The notes under the pieces were generated by a model. That model did no database searches. It was not told the DNA's origin and saw only the letters and a program-made list of their open reading frames with translations. This document shows positions 54,346 through 62,808 of a stretch of DNA of 64,000 nt, one piece after another (the stretch's first letter is position 1; the number at the start of each line of letters is the position of its first letter). The stretch covers positions 176,881 through 240,880 of the forward strand of contig NZ_AUCX01000008.1 in the NCBI RefSeq assembly GCF_000429985.1, in the 5' to 3' direction. Source of the stretch: Maridesulfovibrio bastinii DSM 16055. GTDB taxonomy: Bacteria; Desulfobacterota; Desulfovibrionia; Desulfovibrionales; Desulfovibrionaceae. The position numbers and the translations under genes were made by a program.

Positions 54346-55903
54346 CGTTTTCCCTGTGCGTGGCAGCATGGCCAGCAAGCCGGACATTGATCATGGCGTT
54401 AGTAAGCAGTTCCTCCATTTCATCCTGATCCAACTCCTGTCCCAGCAGCTCCGCAAGCCGAGCATGCAAATCTTCCACTGATTCGGCCTGCTGAACCGTT
54501 TTCTCAAGTTGGGTGACAAACCCCTTATTTATTTTTACGGCTTGAGCGGACATTTCTGCGGCAAAACGGTCTATTGCCTGCTGATAGTCATCAGACGTGG
54601 AAAAATTGGAACCGGCGCCAGGAGCAGCAAAAGCCGCCGGTTCCTGCTCCTTGTATGGAGCTAGTTGTGAGGATGAGGGGGATGAGTCGGTTACAACGTC
54701 AAATTCGTCTGCTGATAAGCCATATTTATTAACAAAATGTTCTGCTTTAAAGCGTACTCCAACACTGTATAATTTCTTATCAAGATCAGCTTTTTCATTA
54801 TAATCTTCAGGCTCTGTAAAACCAAAAACCGGGGGGAAAACACCAGTCCCCATATTTATGCGTGTATAAATTATGGCCAACTCATTCATAGAGTTAATCA
54901 GCATAGCTTGATCTGATTCTGCCAGGGCATCCAACTGTTCGGAATGAGTTTGTGATGCAGCTCTAGAACCTTGCCCATCCTGATCTGTCGATAATGTCTG
55001 CCCGGTAAGTACTTTAGAAATCGCTTTATTCCAAAAAGTAACGTAACTTTTATGAAGGTCTCCCGATTTGCCTGAGACCTCAGCCAACTCAACTTCACTG
55101 CCTTTTGGGAGAACTGCAACAGCGTCTTGAACCATAGTTGAAAGCTGTGCTGCAATCTGTGAGCGCGCATTAGCATTTTCACCGGCTTTAGCGATAATCC
55201 ATGGTTGCCCAAATTTTTCGCAAAACCTGCTCCAAAATTCTATGCCACCCCTTTTAAAGGCAACTGGCCATAAACACCGAGTTAAGAGCCGTACTCCATA
55301 AGGATTCTCATATGATGGGCGATGTCTGGTAATAAGGAACTTCTCTACAGGAAGAGGTTCACCATTAGGGCTTTCAACAGAAAGAAATACTGGACGCTGA
55401 TTATAATCATAGCCGAACCAATCTCTGGGTTTGGATACGATAGCAGAAAGCCTATAAGACCCATTATGTGGTTCCCACATCAGTTCTGAAAAAGTCGGTC
55501 CAAAAAATGGTGTTTCCAAAATTTCACCGAACAAATTTCGCAGATGAAGTCGTCCAAGATCGCGTTCGAACATTTTGCAAATTGCTATTGATCGTTCGTC
55601 AGGTTCTTCTCCCTCCGCATGTCCTGGTGAATAATTGAATGATGTTTTATTTTGGGTACGAAGAATTCGTTTTTCTATCCCCGTAGAAATTTCATCATCA
55701 CCGACTATTTCCTTTAAAATTTCGGCATCATCACCACGTTTTTTCAAAACGGGGTCTGGATCAGGGAATAAGCTGAACCATGATGCAGGGTCATACCCCC
55801 ATGCTCTGGAAGCGGTGGCAAACTCAGAACCAAGTCCTGATAATTTGCTGGATTCAAATGAAATGAAGTCTCCGTTTGGAGCAAAAATCCCTTGACCACT
55901 CAT
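54338..55903 (-). CDS. Portal protein, DUF935 family (Mu gp29-like)
   Basis: A 521-residue portal. Landmarks are ILKEIVGDDEISTGIEKRI, LFGEILETPFFGPTFSELMWEPHNGSYRLSAI, FLITRHRPSYENPYGVRLLTRCLWPVAFKRGGIEFWSRFCEKFGQPWII, and KVLTGQTLSTDQDGQGSRAASQTHSEQLD. All are typical of DUF935 portals of transposable phages. The start at 55903 (MSGQGIFA) forms an ATGA overlap with the terminase stop; the longer frame is rejected. Confidence 0.92.
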   Translation of the reverse strand: MSGQGIFAPNGDFISFESSKLSGLGSEFATASRAWGYDPASWFSLFPDPDPVLKKRGDDAEILKEIVGDDEISTGIEKRILRTQNKTSFNYSPGHAEGEEPDERSIAICKMFERDLGRLHLRNLFGEILETPFFGPTFSELMWEPHNGSYRLSAIVSKPRDWFGYDYNQRPVFLSVESPNGEPLPVEKFLITRHRPSYENPYGVRLLTRCLWPVAFKRGGIEFWSRFCEKFGQPWIIAKAGENANARSQIAAQLSTMVQDAVAVLPKGSEVELAEVSGKSGDLHKSYVTFWNKAISKVLTGQTLSTDQDGQGSRAASQTHSEQLDALAESDQAMLINSMNELAIIYTRINMGTGVFPPVFGFTEPEDYNEKADLDKKLYSVGVRFKAEHFVNKYGLSADEFDVVTDSSPSSSQLAPYKEQEPAAFAAPGAGSNFSTSDDYQQAIDRFAAEMSAQAVKINKGFVTQLEKTVQQAESVEDLHARLAELLGQELDQDEMEELLTNAMINVRLAGHAATHRENDD

Positions 55904-57384
55904 AATTTGAATCCTTGTGTCAGCATTGAGGAGTAAGAGGTCCCTGCTGTTACAGGAGGCTCCCAAGGTACGCTTTCAATTGAATTTCTGGCAAAAAGGG
56001 CTAAAGCCAATGCCACTGCTGAATCATTATGGCGCTGACCGCTGCCGGAGTTCTGACGACTATCTGGTGGGCTGGGGATTCCCTGCTTGAGCTTCAGGCC
56101 GCGCAGGTCATCCAGAATGTCGCGGTGTTTGGGAATGAGTAGGGTTCGATCTTCAAACTGAATTTTTAATACAGGCATATTGTCACGGTACCAGCCTTGT
56201 GAAAGCATCACCTCAGCAATCAGATCGGCACCGTACTTCTGCCGGGCAAATTCTGCTAACGCCTGACCATTGCCACGCGCATCAAGAGCACCGCCGCGAA
56301 AACGTGGCAAACGGTCAACAACATAAGCAAGTATCTGCTCCTGACTGCGAAAAGGCACATTGCGCAGCTCCAGTATGAAAGGAACTTGCAGGAAAAGAGA
56401 TTCAAGCTCGGCCAGTGGGCAAATAACTGTCAGGTCACCGCTACGTCCGAAATCTTCGCCGAAAAAATGATTATGCTTGGCGGATAATATTTCCAGAACC
56501 GGCTTCAAATGTTCTTCACACCAATCAAGGATTTCGGAGGCAGCACGTTCTAACGGCCAATCAACAAAATCTGCTGAAGGAGGCTCGAAACGGATTACAG
56601 GAAAGTCTGTACTCATGCAGGATTCAATCAGATTACGAGTGATCCAAGCTCCACCTGTACGAGATGGAATGCAGAAAAGTTCTTCGTCTGCTCCTGCCCC
56701 GTAAGATATGATAATTTCTTCTCGCCATTCGTCCTGTTCTTTTTGAGACCACTGGCGTCCTGTTCTCTCGCAGATTCGTTTGTAAAGTCCCTCATCAATG
56801 GCGCGGTCAAAGTCACAGGTCAGGAGTTTGTAAGGCAGCTTTTTAGCCAGGATATCTTCAACCAGTTCATTAAACGGGTTATCTTCGCCGTTATGCGTTG
56901 AGATAATGAGCACCTTGCCGCCCCACATGATAATTGCCAGAGCTGCTTTAAGCAGCTCGGCTAAATCATTATGAAACGCGGCTTCATCTACAATTAACAA
57001 GCCCTGAATACCGCGTAGGCTACGGGGATTACTTGGCAGACTTATAACCCGGCCTTGTTTAAATTTGATTCTGAATGCCTGTATTTGGTTATCAGGGTCG
57101 TTAACATCGCCAAATAGTGTTTCACCAATGGCAGAGGCTCCCAGCTCAAGATATTTAGCATCTTCACCAACGTATTCAATAAATTCACGGGCCATTTCAA
57201 GATTGTAGCCCATGTAGTATACGTTCATGCCGCCTTCTGCTTTTTGCTTTGCTGCGTATTCAGTGGCAACCCAACCAGCTCCCCATGAATAACCGGTCCG
57301 GCGGGATTTCCTAACGACGACAACATCATTTACAGCTAATGCTTCGCGTAGTTCATGCTGATAAGGTAGGAGCTTAATTTTCAT
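55900..57384 (-). CDS. Terminase large subunit (Mu gp28-like)
   Basis: A 494-residue packaging ATPase/nuclease. Walker A-like VVVRKSRRTGYSWGAG lies near residue 23, with the arginine-rich adenine-binding context. Walker B is GLLIVDEAAFH, followed by the coupling motif VLIISTHNGEDNPF. A C-terminal RuvC-like nuclease has FFGEDFGRSGDLTVICPLAEL, GGALDARGNGQALAEFARQKY and a late HNDSAVALALAL Asp. Order and size agree with Mu gp28. Confidence 0.9.
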   Translation of the reverse strand: MKIKLLPYQHELREALAVNDVVVVRKSRRTGYSWGAGWVATEYAAKQKAEGGMNVYYMGYNLEMAREFIEYVGEDAKYLELGASAIGETLFGDVNDPDNQIQAFRIKFKQGRVISLPSNPRSLRGIQGLLIVDEAAFHNDLAELLKAALAIIMWGGKVLIISTHNGEDNPFNELVEDILAKKLPYKLLTCDFDRAIDEGLYKRICERTGRQWSQKEQDEWREEIIISYGAGADEELFCIPSRTGGAWITRNLIESCMSTDFPVIRFEPPSADFVDWPLERAASEILDWCEEHLKPVLEILSAKHNHFFGEDFGRSGDLTVICPLAELESLFLQVPFILELRNVPFRSQEQILAYVVDRLPRFRGGALDARGNGQALAEFARQKYGADLIAEVMLSQGWYRDNMPVLKIQFEDRTLLIPKHRDILDDLRGLKLKQGIPSPPDSRQNSGSGQRHNDSAVALALALFARNSIESVPWEPPVTAGTSYSSMLTQGFKL

Positions 57385-57386
57385 AT

Positions 57387-57968
57387 CTATTTAAGTGCAT
57401 CGAGCATCTTGCCAAGGGTGTCACTTGTAACTCCATTCCCAGAGTCCGTGGCCTGATCCTCATTGTTCTTGGTTTCCATTTCTTCGATAATTTTGGAGGC
57501 CTTCTGAATATCTGCCACTGCTTTAAAATCGACTTGGGAAGGGTCATTCAGCATTCTGTTCAACTTCATAGTCACAGCATCGCGCAGGGCCTTGGCCATG
57601 TCGTCTGTGGTTCTGATCTCAGAATCCACATCCGTAGCTGACTCAAAAAAATTACCGGCCCGTTCAAACTCGGCTCTTTGAAGTGCAACCTTCTCCAAAG
57701 CAGCAACTGCAAACGCGGACTGAGCGTCACCTTTGTCCAATGCCTTTTGGAGAAACGTTGCATTAGCCAGAATAAGATTTGCACGGCGGCCACACTCTGC
57801 CTCGGCAATCCGAGCTCGCATCTCCCGCCAACCATAGACCTTGGCCCACCGCTGAACTGTGGTATAGGCAACCCCTACCTCTTCAGCCACGGCCTTGAGT
57901 GACATACGCATAAGGCAATAAAGCTCCTCTGCCTGGTAGCGGACTTCTGCTGGCAGCTCCTTGCCCAT
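57387..57968 (-). CDS. Terminase small subunit (DUF1804, Mu gp27-like)
   Basis: A 193-residue protein with an N-terminal helix-turn-helix (YCLMRMSLKAVAEEVGVAYTTVQRWAKVYGWREMRARIAEAE), then a long helical region (LANATFLQKALDKGDAQSAFAVAALEKVALQRAEF) and an Asp/Glu-rich tail. The pattern and place before the large subunit fit DUF1804 small terminases that recognise viral DNA. GGAG precedes the ATG. Confidence 0.85.
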   Translation of the reverse strand: MGKELPAEVRYQAEELYCLMRMSLKAVAEEVGVAYTTVQRWAKVYGWREMRARIAEAECGRRANLILANATFLQKALDKGDAQSAFAVAALEKVALQRAEFERAGNFFESATDVDSEIRTTDDMAKALRDAVTMKLNRMLNDPSQVDFKAVADIQKASKIIEEMETKNNEDQATDSGNGVTSDTLGKMLDALK

Positions 57969-57970
57969 GG

Positions 57971-58279
57971 TTATCTCCGCATCATTGGATGCTGCACGCC
58001 TTCAAGGCGTTCGCGCCCGTGGCAGACGTCATCGCCGTATGTGGTCAGTTCCACGCCGTAGCAATCTGCGTCTTCAATTTTGGAAAATTCAATCAAGCCC
58101 TGCCGTTCCATCCAGCGCAGTTCAGCCCGGAAACGGTCACGACCAAAAGAGCGAAAACAAAATTTCTCAGCACGAGCCAGAAGCACGGAATCATTGGCTG
58201 TGCCATTCATTTCCGCCAAGCTGTACAGAACATACAGACGTAGGCTTTCGGTTACTTCTTCAGGATATGTTTTTTTCAT
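57971..58279 (-). CDS. Mu gp26-like small protein
   Basis: A 102-residue protein that reads as a winged-helix pair: VTESLRLYVLYSLAEMNGTANDSVLLARAEKFCFRSFGRDRFRAELRWMERQGLIEFSKI, then VELTTYGDDVCHGRERLEGVQHP. The ending 'TxxGxdvxxGrxxxeGV..P' is typical of Mu gp26-type proteins encoded between DUF2730 and DUF1804 genes. The function is unknown. GGAGG precedes the ATG. Confidence 0.75.
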   Translation of the reverse strand: MKKTYPEEVTESLRLYVLYSLAEMNGTANDSVLLARAEKFCFRSFGRDRFRAELRWMERQGLIEFSKIEDADCYGVELTTYGDDVCHGRERLEGVQHPMMRR

Positions 58280-58605
58280 TATTTACCTCCGTTATTGAGC
58301 AGATAGTTTTCTTGGCGTTCAACAATGCGATCCACTTTCTGGAGAACGTCTTTCATGCCGCCCATTTCTGCCCCTAAACCGACGACATCCCCACGCAACC
58401 GTTCAAGGGAAATGGCGATACTATGCAGGGCCGTGCTGTCGGGCATATTGCAGAGTTTAGCTTCGTTCTCAGTAACCTTAACTTTTAGGGCTTCTACTTC
58501 TTTTCGCAGAGCCATGATCTGACGGATAAAAAGACCAGCAAGAGGGATAACCAGTATCTGAACGACCTTGAGAATGAGATTTAATGTTTCAATGTGTTCG
58601 GTCAC
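58279..58605 (-). CDS. DUF2730 membrane-anchored coiled-coil protein (Mu gp25-like)
   Basis: A 108-residue protein with one N-terminal membrane helix (LNLILKVVQILVIPLAGLFI), followed by a coiled coil (ALRKEVEALKVKVTENEAKL) and RLRGDVVGLGAEMGGMKDVLQKVDRIVERQENYLL. This is the DUF2730 layout. I place the start at GTG 58605, with GGAG nine bases upstream and a GTGA overlap with the holin stop, rather than TTG 58620. A role in lysis as a spanin-like factor is possible but not shown. Confidence 0.75.
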   Translation of the reverse strand: MTEHIETLNLILKVVQILVIPLAGLFIRQIMALRKEVEALKVKVTENEAKLCNMPDSTALHSIAISLERLRGDVVGLGAEMGGMKDVLQKVDRIVERQENYLLNNGGK

Positions 58606-59033
58606 TTTTTGCTTCTCCAAATATCAGCGAATTTCTCGGCACTGCGTCCAACGGTGTAACCACCAACACCGATTTTCATGAGTTCCCAGAGCTCAACGGG
58701 GAGAACTATTTCCGGTGCTTTGGTCCAAAACAGCGAGAGATATGGGTAAAGCAGGTAGTTGTTCGCTACGATGGCCACGATGGTCAGCATGAGAATGGGC
58801 CGCCATGAACGCTGCAACCAGTTACCGTTCATTTCGGCAAGCATGACCTTGATACGGGCATCAAGTTCGGTGAGATCGCCGTTCTGGTACATTTGGAACA
58901 ACTTCAACTTTGCCTCTTCCCGCTCCTCGTCTGAGGTGAACAGGTCATCGAAGAGTTTACCGATGGCACCTATTACCCCACCAGCGGCATCGCCGACCTC
59001 TTTGCCGATTTTTACAGCTCCTAAAACACTCAT
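58602..59033 (-). CDS. Holin, 3-transmembrane type
   Basis: A 143-residue protein of the holin_3TMs family. It has an N-terminal Gly/Ala-rich amphipathic stretch (KIGKEVGDAAGGVIGAIGKLFDDLFTSDEEREEAKLKL). MLAEMNGNWLQRSWRPILMLTIVAIVANNYLLYPYL follows, with the family's NGNWLQRSWRP motif, and the C-terminus has GVGGYTVGRSAEKFADIW. It lies directly downstream of the membrane protein and endolysin genes, completing the lysis module. Confidence 0.85.
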   Translation of the reverse strand: MSVLGAVKIGKEVGDAAGGVIGAIGKLFDDLFTSDEEREEAKLKLFQMYQNGDLTELDARIKVMLAEMNGNWLQRSWRPILMLTIVAIVANNYLLYPYLSLFWTKAPEIVLPVELWELMKIGVGGYTVGRSAEKFADIWRSKK

Positions 59034-59045
59034 AGCGGCCCCTTT

Positions 59046-59552
59046 CTACTGAGCGTTAATGGACAAGTGACGGACACCGTAAGACATACCGACGACGATT
59101 ACACCGAACAGAGCGCCGAGGCCAAGGCCACGGACTCCCCAGCCGGTAAACGCGCCGATCGCACCCGCAAAAACAACACAGAGTACAAACACAATTGCAC
59201 CACTGTGCCATGTTTCCACGTACTGGGTGGCAAACCAGCCGGGCCATTTATTCCATGTGAATATGCCGACCAGTCCGGCAGCAGTGCTGACAATGATGCA
59301 GGGCCAGAGCAGGCCGACAAGCCAGCCTGCGATACCGCCAACCAGTGCGCCGATACATGCGCAAATGATGGCAAGAATGATGTAAGTTTTCATTACTTTC
59401 TCCTTGTTAAGGTGAAGGTTTTCAAACAGGCCATGTGTTTTTTCGATGAGCTTATCGACAAGCGAAAAACCCCACTCAACTGTGACCGCGCCAAGCCTGA
59501 AGCCCAACCCGGCAACAAACAACATGCAGAATATCTCAAGGGAACTAGACAT
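59046..59552 (-). CDS. Phage multi-spanning membrane protein in the lysis module
   Basis: A 168-residue protein with about four hydrophobic segments: residues 5-25, 52-78, 80-105 and 115-160. They contain GALVGGIAGWLVGLLWPCIIVSTAAGLVGIF and GAIVFVLCVVFAGAIGAFTGWGVRGLGLGALFGVIVVG. It lies between the endolysin and the holin, so a second holin or antiholin role is possible. No family recognised. Confidence 0.6.
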   Translation of the reverse strand: MSSSLEIFCMLFVAGLGFRLGAVTVEWGFSLVDKLIEKTHGLFENLHLNKEKVMKTYIILAIICACIGALVGGIAGWLVGLLWPCIIVSTAAGLVGIFTWNKWPGWFATQYVETWHSGAIVFVLCVVFAGAIGAFTGWGVRGLGLGALFGVIVVGMSYGVRHLSINAQ

Positions 59553-59554
59553 GA

Positions 59555-60010
59555 TTACAGACCATCCTTGTAGATGGTGGCATTGCCTCTTTTACTAGCC
59601 GTCAGCACTTGGCGGCGGGGTTCTTCACCCGGCTTGGCAATGGAGATATGTACCCACTGACCGAACTCGACTATGCATTGATCAAAGGGGAGCCCGGAGT
59701 GGGCAAGGTGGAAGGCTACATCACGGGGTGTCATACCGGATATGACGATATCTGCGGCGCGGCCTTCAAGGTGAGCGGAATGGTCTGAGCCGCCCACGGC
59801 CTCATTCAGCCATGCGGGGCGGTAGCCGGATGTAATGGTTATGGGACGGTACAGCAGTCCGCGCAGAGGCTGCAGGACTTCCTTGCAGAGCGTTACCAGA
59901 TTGGCGTATTCGAGAGAAGTAAGATCAATCGTTACCCGTTTACCCAGCCTTGCGGCTGTCTGGGAGCGCGTAAATTCGTGGAGAGTGAAATTGTCACTTA
60001 GCGAGATCAT
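59555..60010 (-). CDS. M15-family peptidase endolysin
   Basis: A 151-residue D-Ala-D-Ala-type peptidase that would cut peptidoglycan peptides. Motifs in order are ITITSGYRPAWLNEAVGG, SDHSAHLEGRAADIV (the SxHxxGxAxD zinc motif), and FGQWVHIS (the WxH zinc ligand). It has no signal peptide, so export through the adjacent holins is implied. It starts with GGAGG and is 151 residues, typical of phage M15 lysins. Mu itself uses a lysozyme-type enzyme here. Confidence 0.9.
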   Translation of the reverse strand: MISLSDNFTLHEFTRSQTAARLGKRVTIDLTSLEYANLVTLCKEVLQPLRGLLYRPITITSGYRPAWLNEAVGGSDHSAHLEGRAADIVISGMTPRDVAFHLAHSGLPFDQCIVEFGQWVHISIAKPGEEPRRQVLTASKRGNATIYKDGL

Positions 60011-60099
60011 GAAAAAACCTCCGTATGCTTTAATGCGTTACGGAGGTCATTATGGAAGAGATTTAGAGAATAGACAGGTAAACAGACCGGATATGCAGT

Positions 60100-61248
60100 C
60101 TATTTTTGAGGGTCAAATCGAAGTAATTCTCCTTGAGTCTGAGAAAAATTTTTAGATTTTAATTCTTCAATAATGGATTGTTCTACACACTGATCTAAAA
60201 GAATTTTTTCTGTTTCTTTACCGGATAAGACTAAATGATTTTTAATTTCATTAAAAGTCGTAGTATCCTTTAAAAGATTTAAAGCTTCTTTGCAGAGACT
60301 TGGTTTTTCTCTCTCTGATTCGCCAGGCTCTTTCTGTCGATAGCCTTGTTCAGAGAGGTTTATCATAGCTCTTTTGTAGGAAGACTCAGAAATTAGGCTT
60401 AAAGTCTTGGCTCTATACAGCATAGCCGAAATTGAGACACGCCAGCGTTTTTTCATTTCTAAAAATGCTTTTAGACTCCATCTTCTTGGGCATTGTTCTT
60501 TAAATACAGACCATGGCATTAAGAATGCACTTGCAAACCGATTTGCTTCAGTCTCTTGTTGGGCACCGTGCTCAACTCCTTCATGTAAAGCTATATGTCC
60601 AATTTCATGTGCAATATCAAATAATAAACGGCTTGGTATTTTATCCTTGTAAACAAAGATAATAGGATTTTCTTCTGACTTTACTGAAAAAGCATCAATT
60701 TTTTTAGAGACCTTGCCAGACATGTTAACGATAAAAACACCATTTGCTTCAAGTGTACGCATCAAATTATCTATAGGGCCAAATCCTAAACCAAAATGAT
60801 TACGCATATTCAGAGCTAATTCTTCAATTTCCTTTCCAGAAGAAGTCTCTTGCTCTTTTTTTAGGACATTGTCTTTAGGGAAAATGATACCCTTTGACTT
60901 AAAAAAAACATATAATTCACTAGCTTGTTTACCTTCCCTAGTTATAAGCCTTTTCTCTTTCATGCTTACATTTGCTTTGCCTCTGAAAAAACAATCTGAC
61001 AATTCGAAGTGATAGGTAGATTGATCGTCTTTAGCGAAAAAAGCTGGTGGAACTTCAAGAATGCTGGCAAGTGAAAAAAAAGTATCCAGTTCAGGTAACA
61101 GCGACCCATTTTCAAATTTAGTTATAGCTGCAGGAGTTTTACCAAGTTTAGATGCAACATCTTTCTTGGTAAAACCACGTAGCTCTCTGGCCGCTGTTAT
61201 CATCTTTGGATTAATTCTATCTAGGTAGAATTGTAGACTTTTACTCAT
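60100..61248 (-). CDS. XRE helix-turn-helix protein with ImmA/IrrE metallopeptidase domain
   Basis: A 382-residue protein. The N-terminal XRE HTH (about 15-65: MITAARELRGFTKKDVASKLGKTPAAITKFENGSLLP) is followed by the COG2856/ImmA-IrrE zinc-peptidase domain with LLFDIAHEIGHIALHEG (HExxH) and the downstream ETEANRFASAFLMP (third ligand Glu). A C-terminal extension of about 90 residues follows. Proteins of this type cleave repressors and control prophage or stress genes. Its start overlaps the upstream gene by eight bases, so the pair is coupled. AT-richer than neighbouring phage genes. Confidence 0.8.
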   Translation of the reverse strand: MSKSLQFYLDRINPKMITAARELRGFTKKDVASKLGKTPAAITKFENGSLLPELDTFFSLASILEVPPAFFAKDDQSTYHFELSDCFFRGKANVSMKEKRLITREGKQASELYVFFKSKGIIFPKDNVLKKEQETSSGKEIEELALNMRNHFGLGFGPIDNLMRTLEANGVFIVNMSGKVSKKIDAFSVKSEENPIIFVYKDKIPSRLLFDIAHEIGHIALHEGVEHGAQQETEANRFASAFLMPWSVFKEQCPRRWSLKAFLEMKKRWRVSISAMLYRAKTLSLISESSYKRAMINLSEQGYRQKEPGESEREKPSLCKEALNLLKDTTTFNEIKNHLVLSGKETEKILLDQCVEQSIIEELKSKNFSQTQGELLRFDPQK

Positions 61249-61873
61249 TTTGTATCTCGACGTCTATTTCAATTTTTTCTAACACGCGATCGCTGCTAGA
61301 TGTTAATTTTGGTTCTTCAACCACATCGGGAAGTTCTGTATTTGTATATAAATTTTTAACTTGTAAAGAAGATAATTTTGATTTTGTTTTATCATAGGTT
61401 GGGTGTATCCATTTTAAATCAACCGAGGAAAGCCCCATGGTAGTATCAATAGTGAGACCTATAATTAAGTTGCCTCTTTCTAGAAAAAGTGACCTCACTT
61501 GATCTGAAGGCAACAAAATTGGATTGTAAGGAGATTTTGCTAAAGCACTTTTTTTGGTAGACAGTCCTCCTTTAGGAACACCTGATTCTGGCTCTATGCG
61601 GTGACACCTAAGACTTAGTTCTCCAGACTTGATTTGCAAATCGTTGTTACCGAAGGTTACACAATTCTCTAATGGGCCACCTTTTTTACCTAACTCGATT
61701 ATTCTTTGAGAATATCCATCCCAAAAAGATCCGCCAAAAGTATACTCAGTTAAAAATCTGTCTAGATTCATGATAGTTACCGAGGTTGAGGCGGCATCTT
61801 TAAAAGCCTTTAAGAGATGATCATCAAAAAGAGATTGAAGTTCAGTAAGTTGTGATTTCTTAATTTTTGACAT
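61241..61873 (-). CDS. Unknown protein paired with the ImmA/IrrE regulator
   Basis: A 210-residue protein I cannot place. It has helices at the N-terminus (LTELQSLFDDHLLKAFKDAAS), then a mixed region with GGSFWDGYSQRIIELGKKGGPLENC, LQIKSGELSLRCHRIEPESGVPKGG, and LIIGLTIDTTMGLSSVDLKWIHPTYD, and an acidic C-terminus (EKIEIDVEIQNE). Its own promoter lies directly upstream and the ImmA/IrrE gene follows with an 8-bp overlap. It may be the partner, substrate or effector of the peptidase. Confidence 0.55.
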   Translation of the reverse strand: MSKIKKSQLTELQSLFDDHLLKAFKDAASTSVTIMNLDRFLTEYTFGGSFWDGYSQRIIELGKKGGPLENCVTFGNNDLQIKSGELSLRCHRIEPESGVPKGGLSTKKSALAKSPYNPILLPSDQVRSLFLERGNLIIGLTIDTTMGLSSVDLKWIHPTYDKTKSKLSSLQVKNLYTNTELPDVVEEPKLTSSSDRVLEKIEIDVEIQNE

Positions 61874-61887
61874 TTAGTACCTGTTTT

Positions 61888-61940
61888 TATAAAAGTTAAT
61901 TGAATGAACTTTTTTTATATAAAAATTAACCAAATGTCAA
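61888..61940 (-). promoter_or_regulatory. Strong promoter with two operator-like repeats for the cargo pair
   Basis: On the minus strand TTGACA (61935-61940) is followed by AT-rich -10 options (TATAAA at 61914-61919, 15-bp spacing; TAAAAA at 61912-61917, 17-bp spacing). Two 12-base direct repeats, TTAAyTTTTATA, lie at 61918-61929 and 61888-61899, identical but for one base and offset by 30 bases, about three helical turns. They overlap or flank the -10 region, as repressor operators do. Confidence 0.65.
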
Positions 61941-61951
61941 ATTATTCACCT

Positions 61952-62392
61952 CTAAATATCTAGTAAGCCCATTTCTTCTTTAACGCTTTCAGATGTAATC
62001 CTAATTGGTTTACGTTTTAGAGTAATGAGAACGCCTTCAGCAACCCAATTTCTTATTTTTCTTTCTGAGACATTAAGACAGAAAGCGGCTTCATCCGGGC
62101 GTAAAAACTTTTTGTTTAATAGAGCAGCAATTTTATCTACTGGTTGCGGATTAGCATTATTATTGGTTGATGATTCTGTCGGCAAAACAAGCTGAAAACC
62201 TCGTATATCTTTTGGTGTACAACGTCTGTTACACCCCAGACAGTGCATAATCGGCCAATTACATATCCAGTAAGCACGCTCCGGCTTTTCACATTTCAGC
62301 CTGTCATAGACGACAGGATCAATCACACCGTCGTACTGCTCAAACCCGTCGGCCAACATCTTTCTAAGTGTCCGGCAAAGAGTGCTGTTCAT
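61952..62392 (-). CDS. Cys-containing protein with C-terminal excisionase-like HTH
   Basis: A 146-residue protein. The N-terminal half has several cysteines, including WICNWPIMHCLGCNRRC, which could bind zinc. The C-terminal half is a MerR/excisionase-type HTH: NKKFLRPDEAAFCLNVSERKIRNWVAEGVLITLKRKPIRIT. Located where Mu encodes its middle/late activators, it is a reasonable candidate regulator, although it lacks Mor/C features. The start at 62392 has GGAGG and overlaps the previous gene by ATGA. Confidence 0.6.
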   Translation of the reverse strand: MNSTLCRTLRKMLADGFEQYDGVIDPVVYDRLKCEKPERAYWICNWPIMHCLGCNRRCTPKDIRGFQLVLPTESSTNNNANPQPVDKIAALLNKKFLRPDEAAFCLNVSERKIRNWVAEGVLITLKRKPIRITSESVKEEMGLLDI

Positions 62393-62808
62393 ATCCTTAC
62401 CTCCGTACACAAATAAAATTTACTGAAACCATAACCACTGACCCAAATCCGCCACCGGCCATCAACTCCTTGAATCGGATCTGATCCCGTGATGCCCATT
62501 GTCCAGCTATTCAGACCTTGCACAGATACACGCTGCCTGCGCTTTAACTGCGGCTTTGGTTCTGTTTTTGGCTCTACAAGACCTAATTGTTCCATCACAA
62601 CCTCACCAATCTGGGATGGAGTAAGAAAAGTATATTTGTTGTCCTTGCAGTACCAGATGCGGTCTATACGCAAGCGAAAAAGTCCTTCTTTAGCCCCGGG
62701 TTTATCCCACTGTTCGGCTGGAAAAATTTCAATTTTTGGGCCGATTTTGTGCAGTGTATGGCATAAAATATGTGCTGATTTCTTTTGCTTCATTTTATAG
62801 ACACTCAA
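62389..62808 (-). CDS. Phage early/middle protein, unknown
   Basis: A 139-residue protein not recognised. It begins MSVYKMKQKKSAHILCHTLHKIGPKIEIFPAEQW and has FRLRIDRIWYCKDNKYTFLTPSQIGEVVMEQLG followed by a basic linker (PKTEPKPQLKRRQRV). The C-terminal beta-like part is WTMGITGSDPIQGVDGRWRIWVSGYGFSKFYL. It overlaps both neighbours by ATGA junctions, so it belongs to the early/middle operon. Confidence 0.55.
   Translation of the reverse strand: MSVYKMKQKKSAHILCHTLHKIGPKIEIFPAEQWDKPGAKEGLFRLRIDRIWYCKDNKYTFLTPSQIGEVVMEQLGLVEPKTEPKPQLKRRQRVSVQGLNSWTMGITGSDPIQGVDGRWRIWVSGYGFSKFYLCTEVRI

Noticed and set aside
59067..59573. 168-residue plus-strand open frame in the lysis region
   Set aside because: It is antisense to the membrane protein with clear hydrophobic segments; its highly polar composition is what the complement of such a gene gives.
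61241..61873. Calling the unknown cargo protein a toxin or antitoxin
   Set aside because: No toxin or antitoxin motif is visible, and 210 residues is long for an antitoxin; only the pairing with ImmA/IrrE supports the idea.
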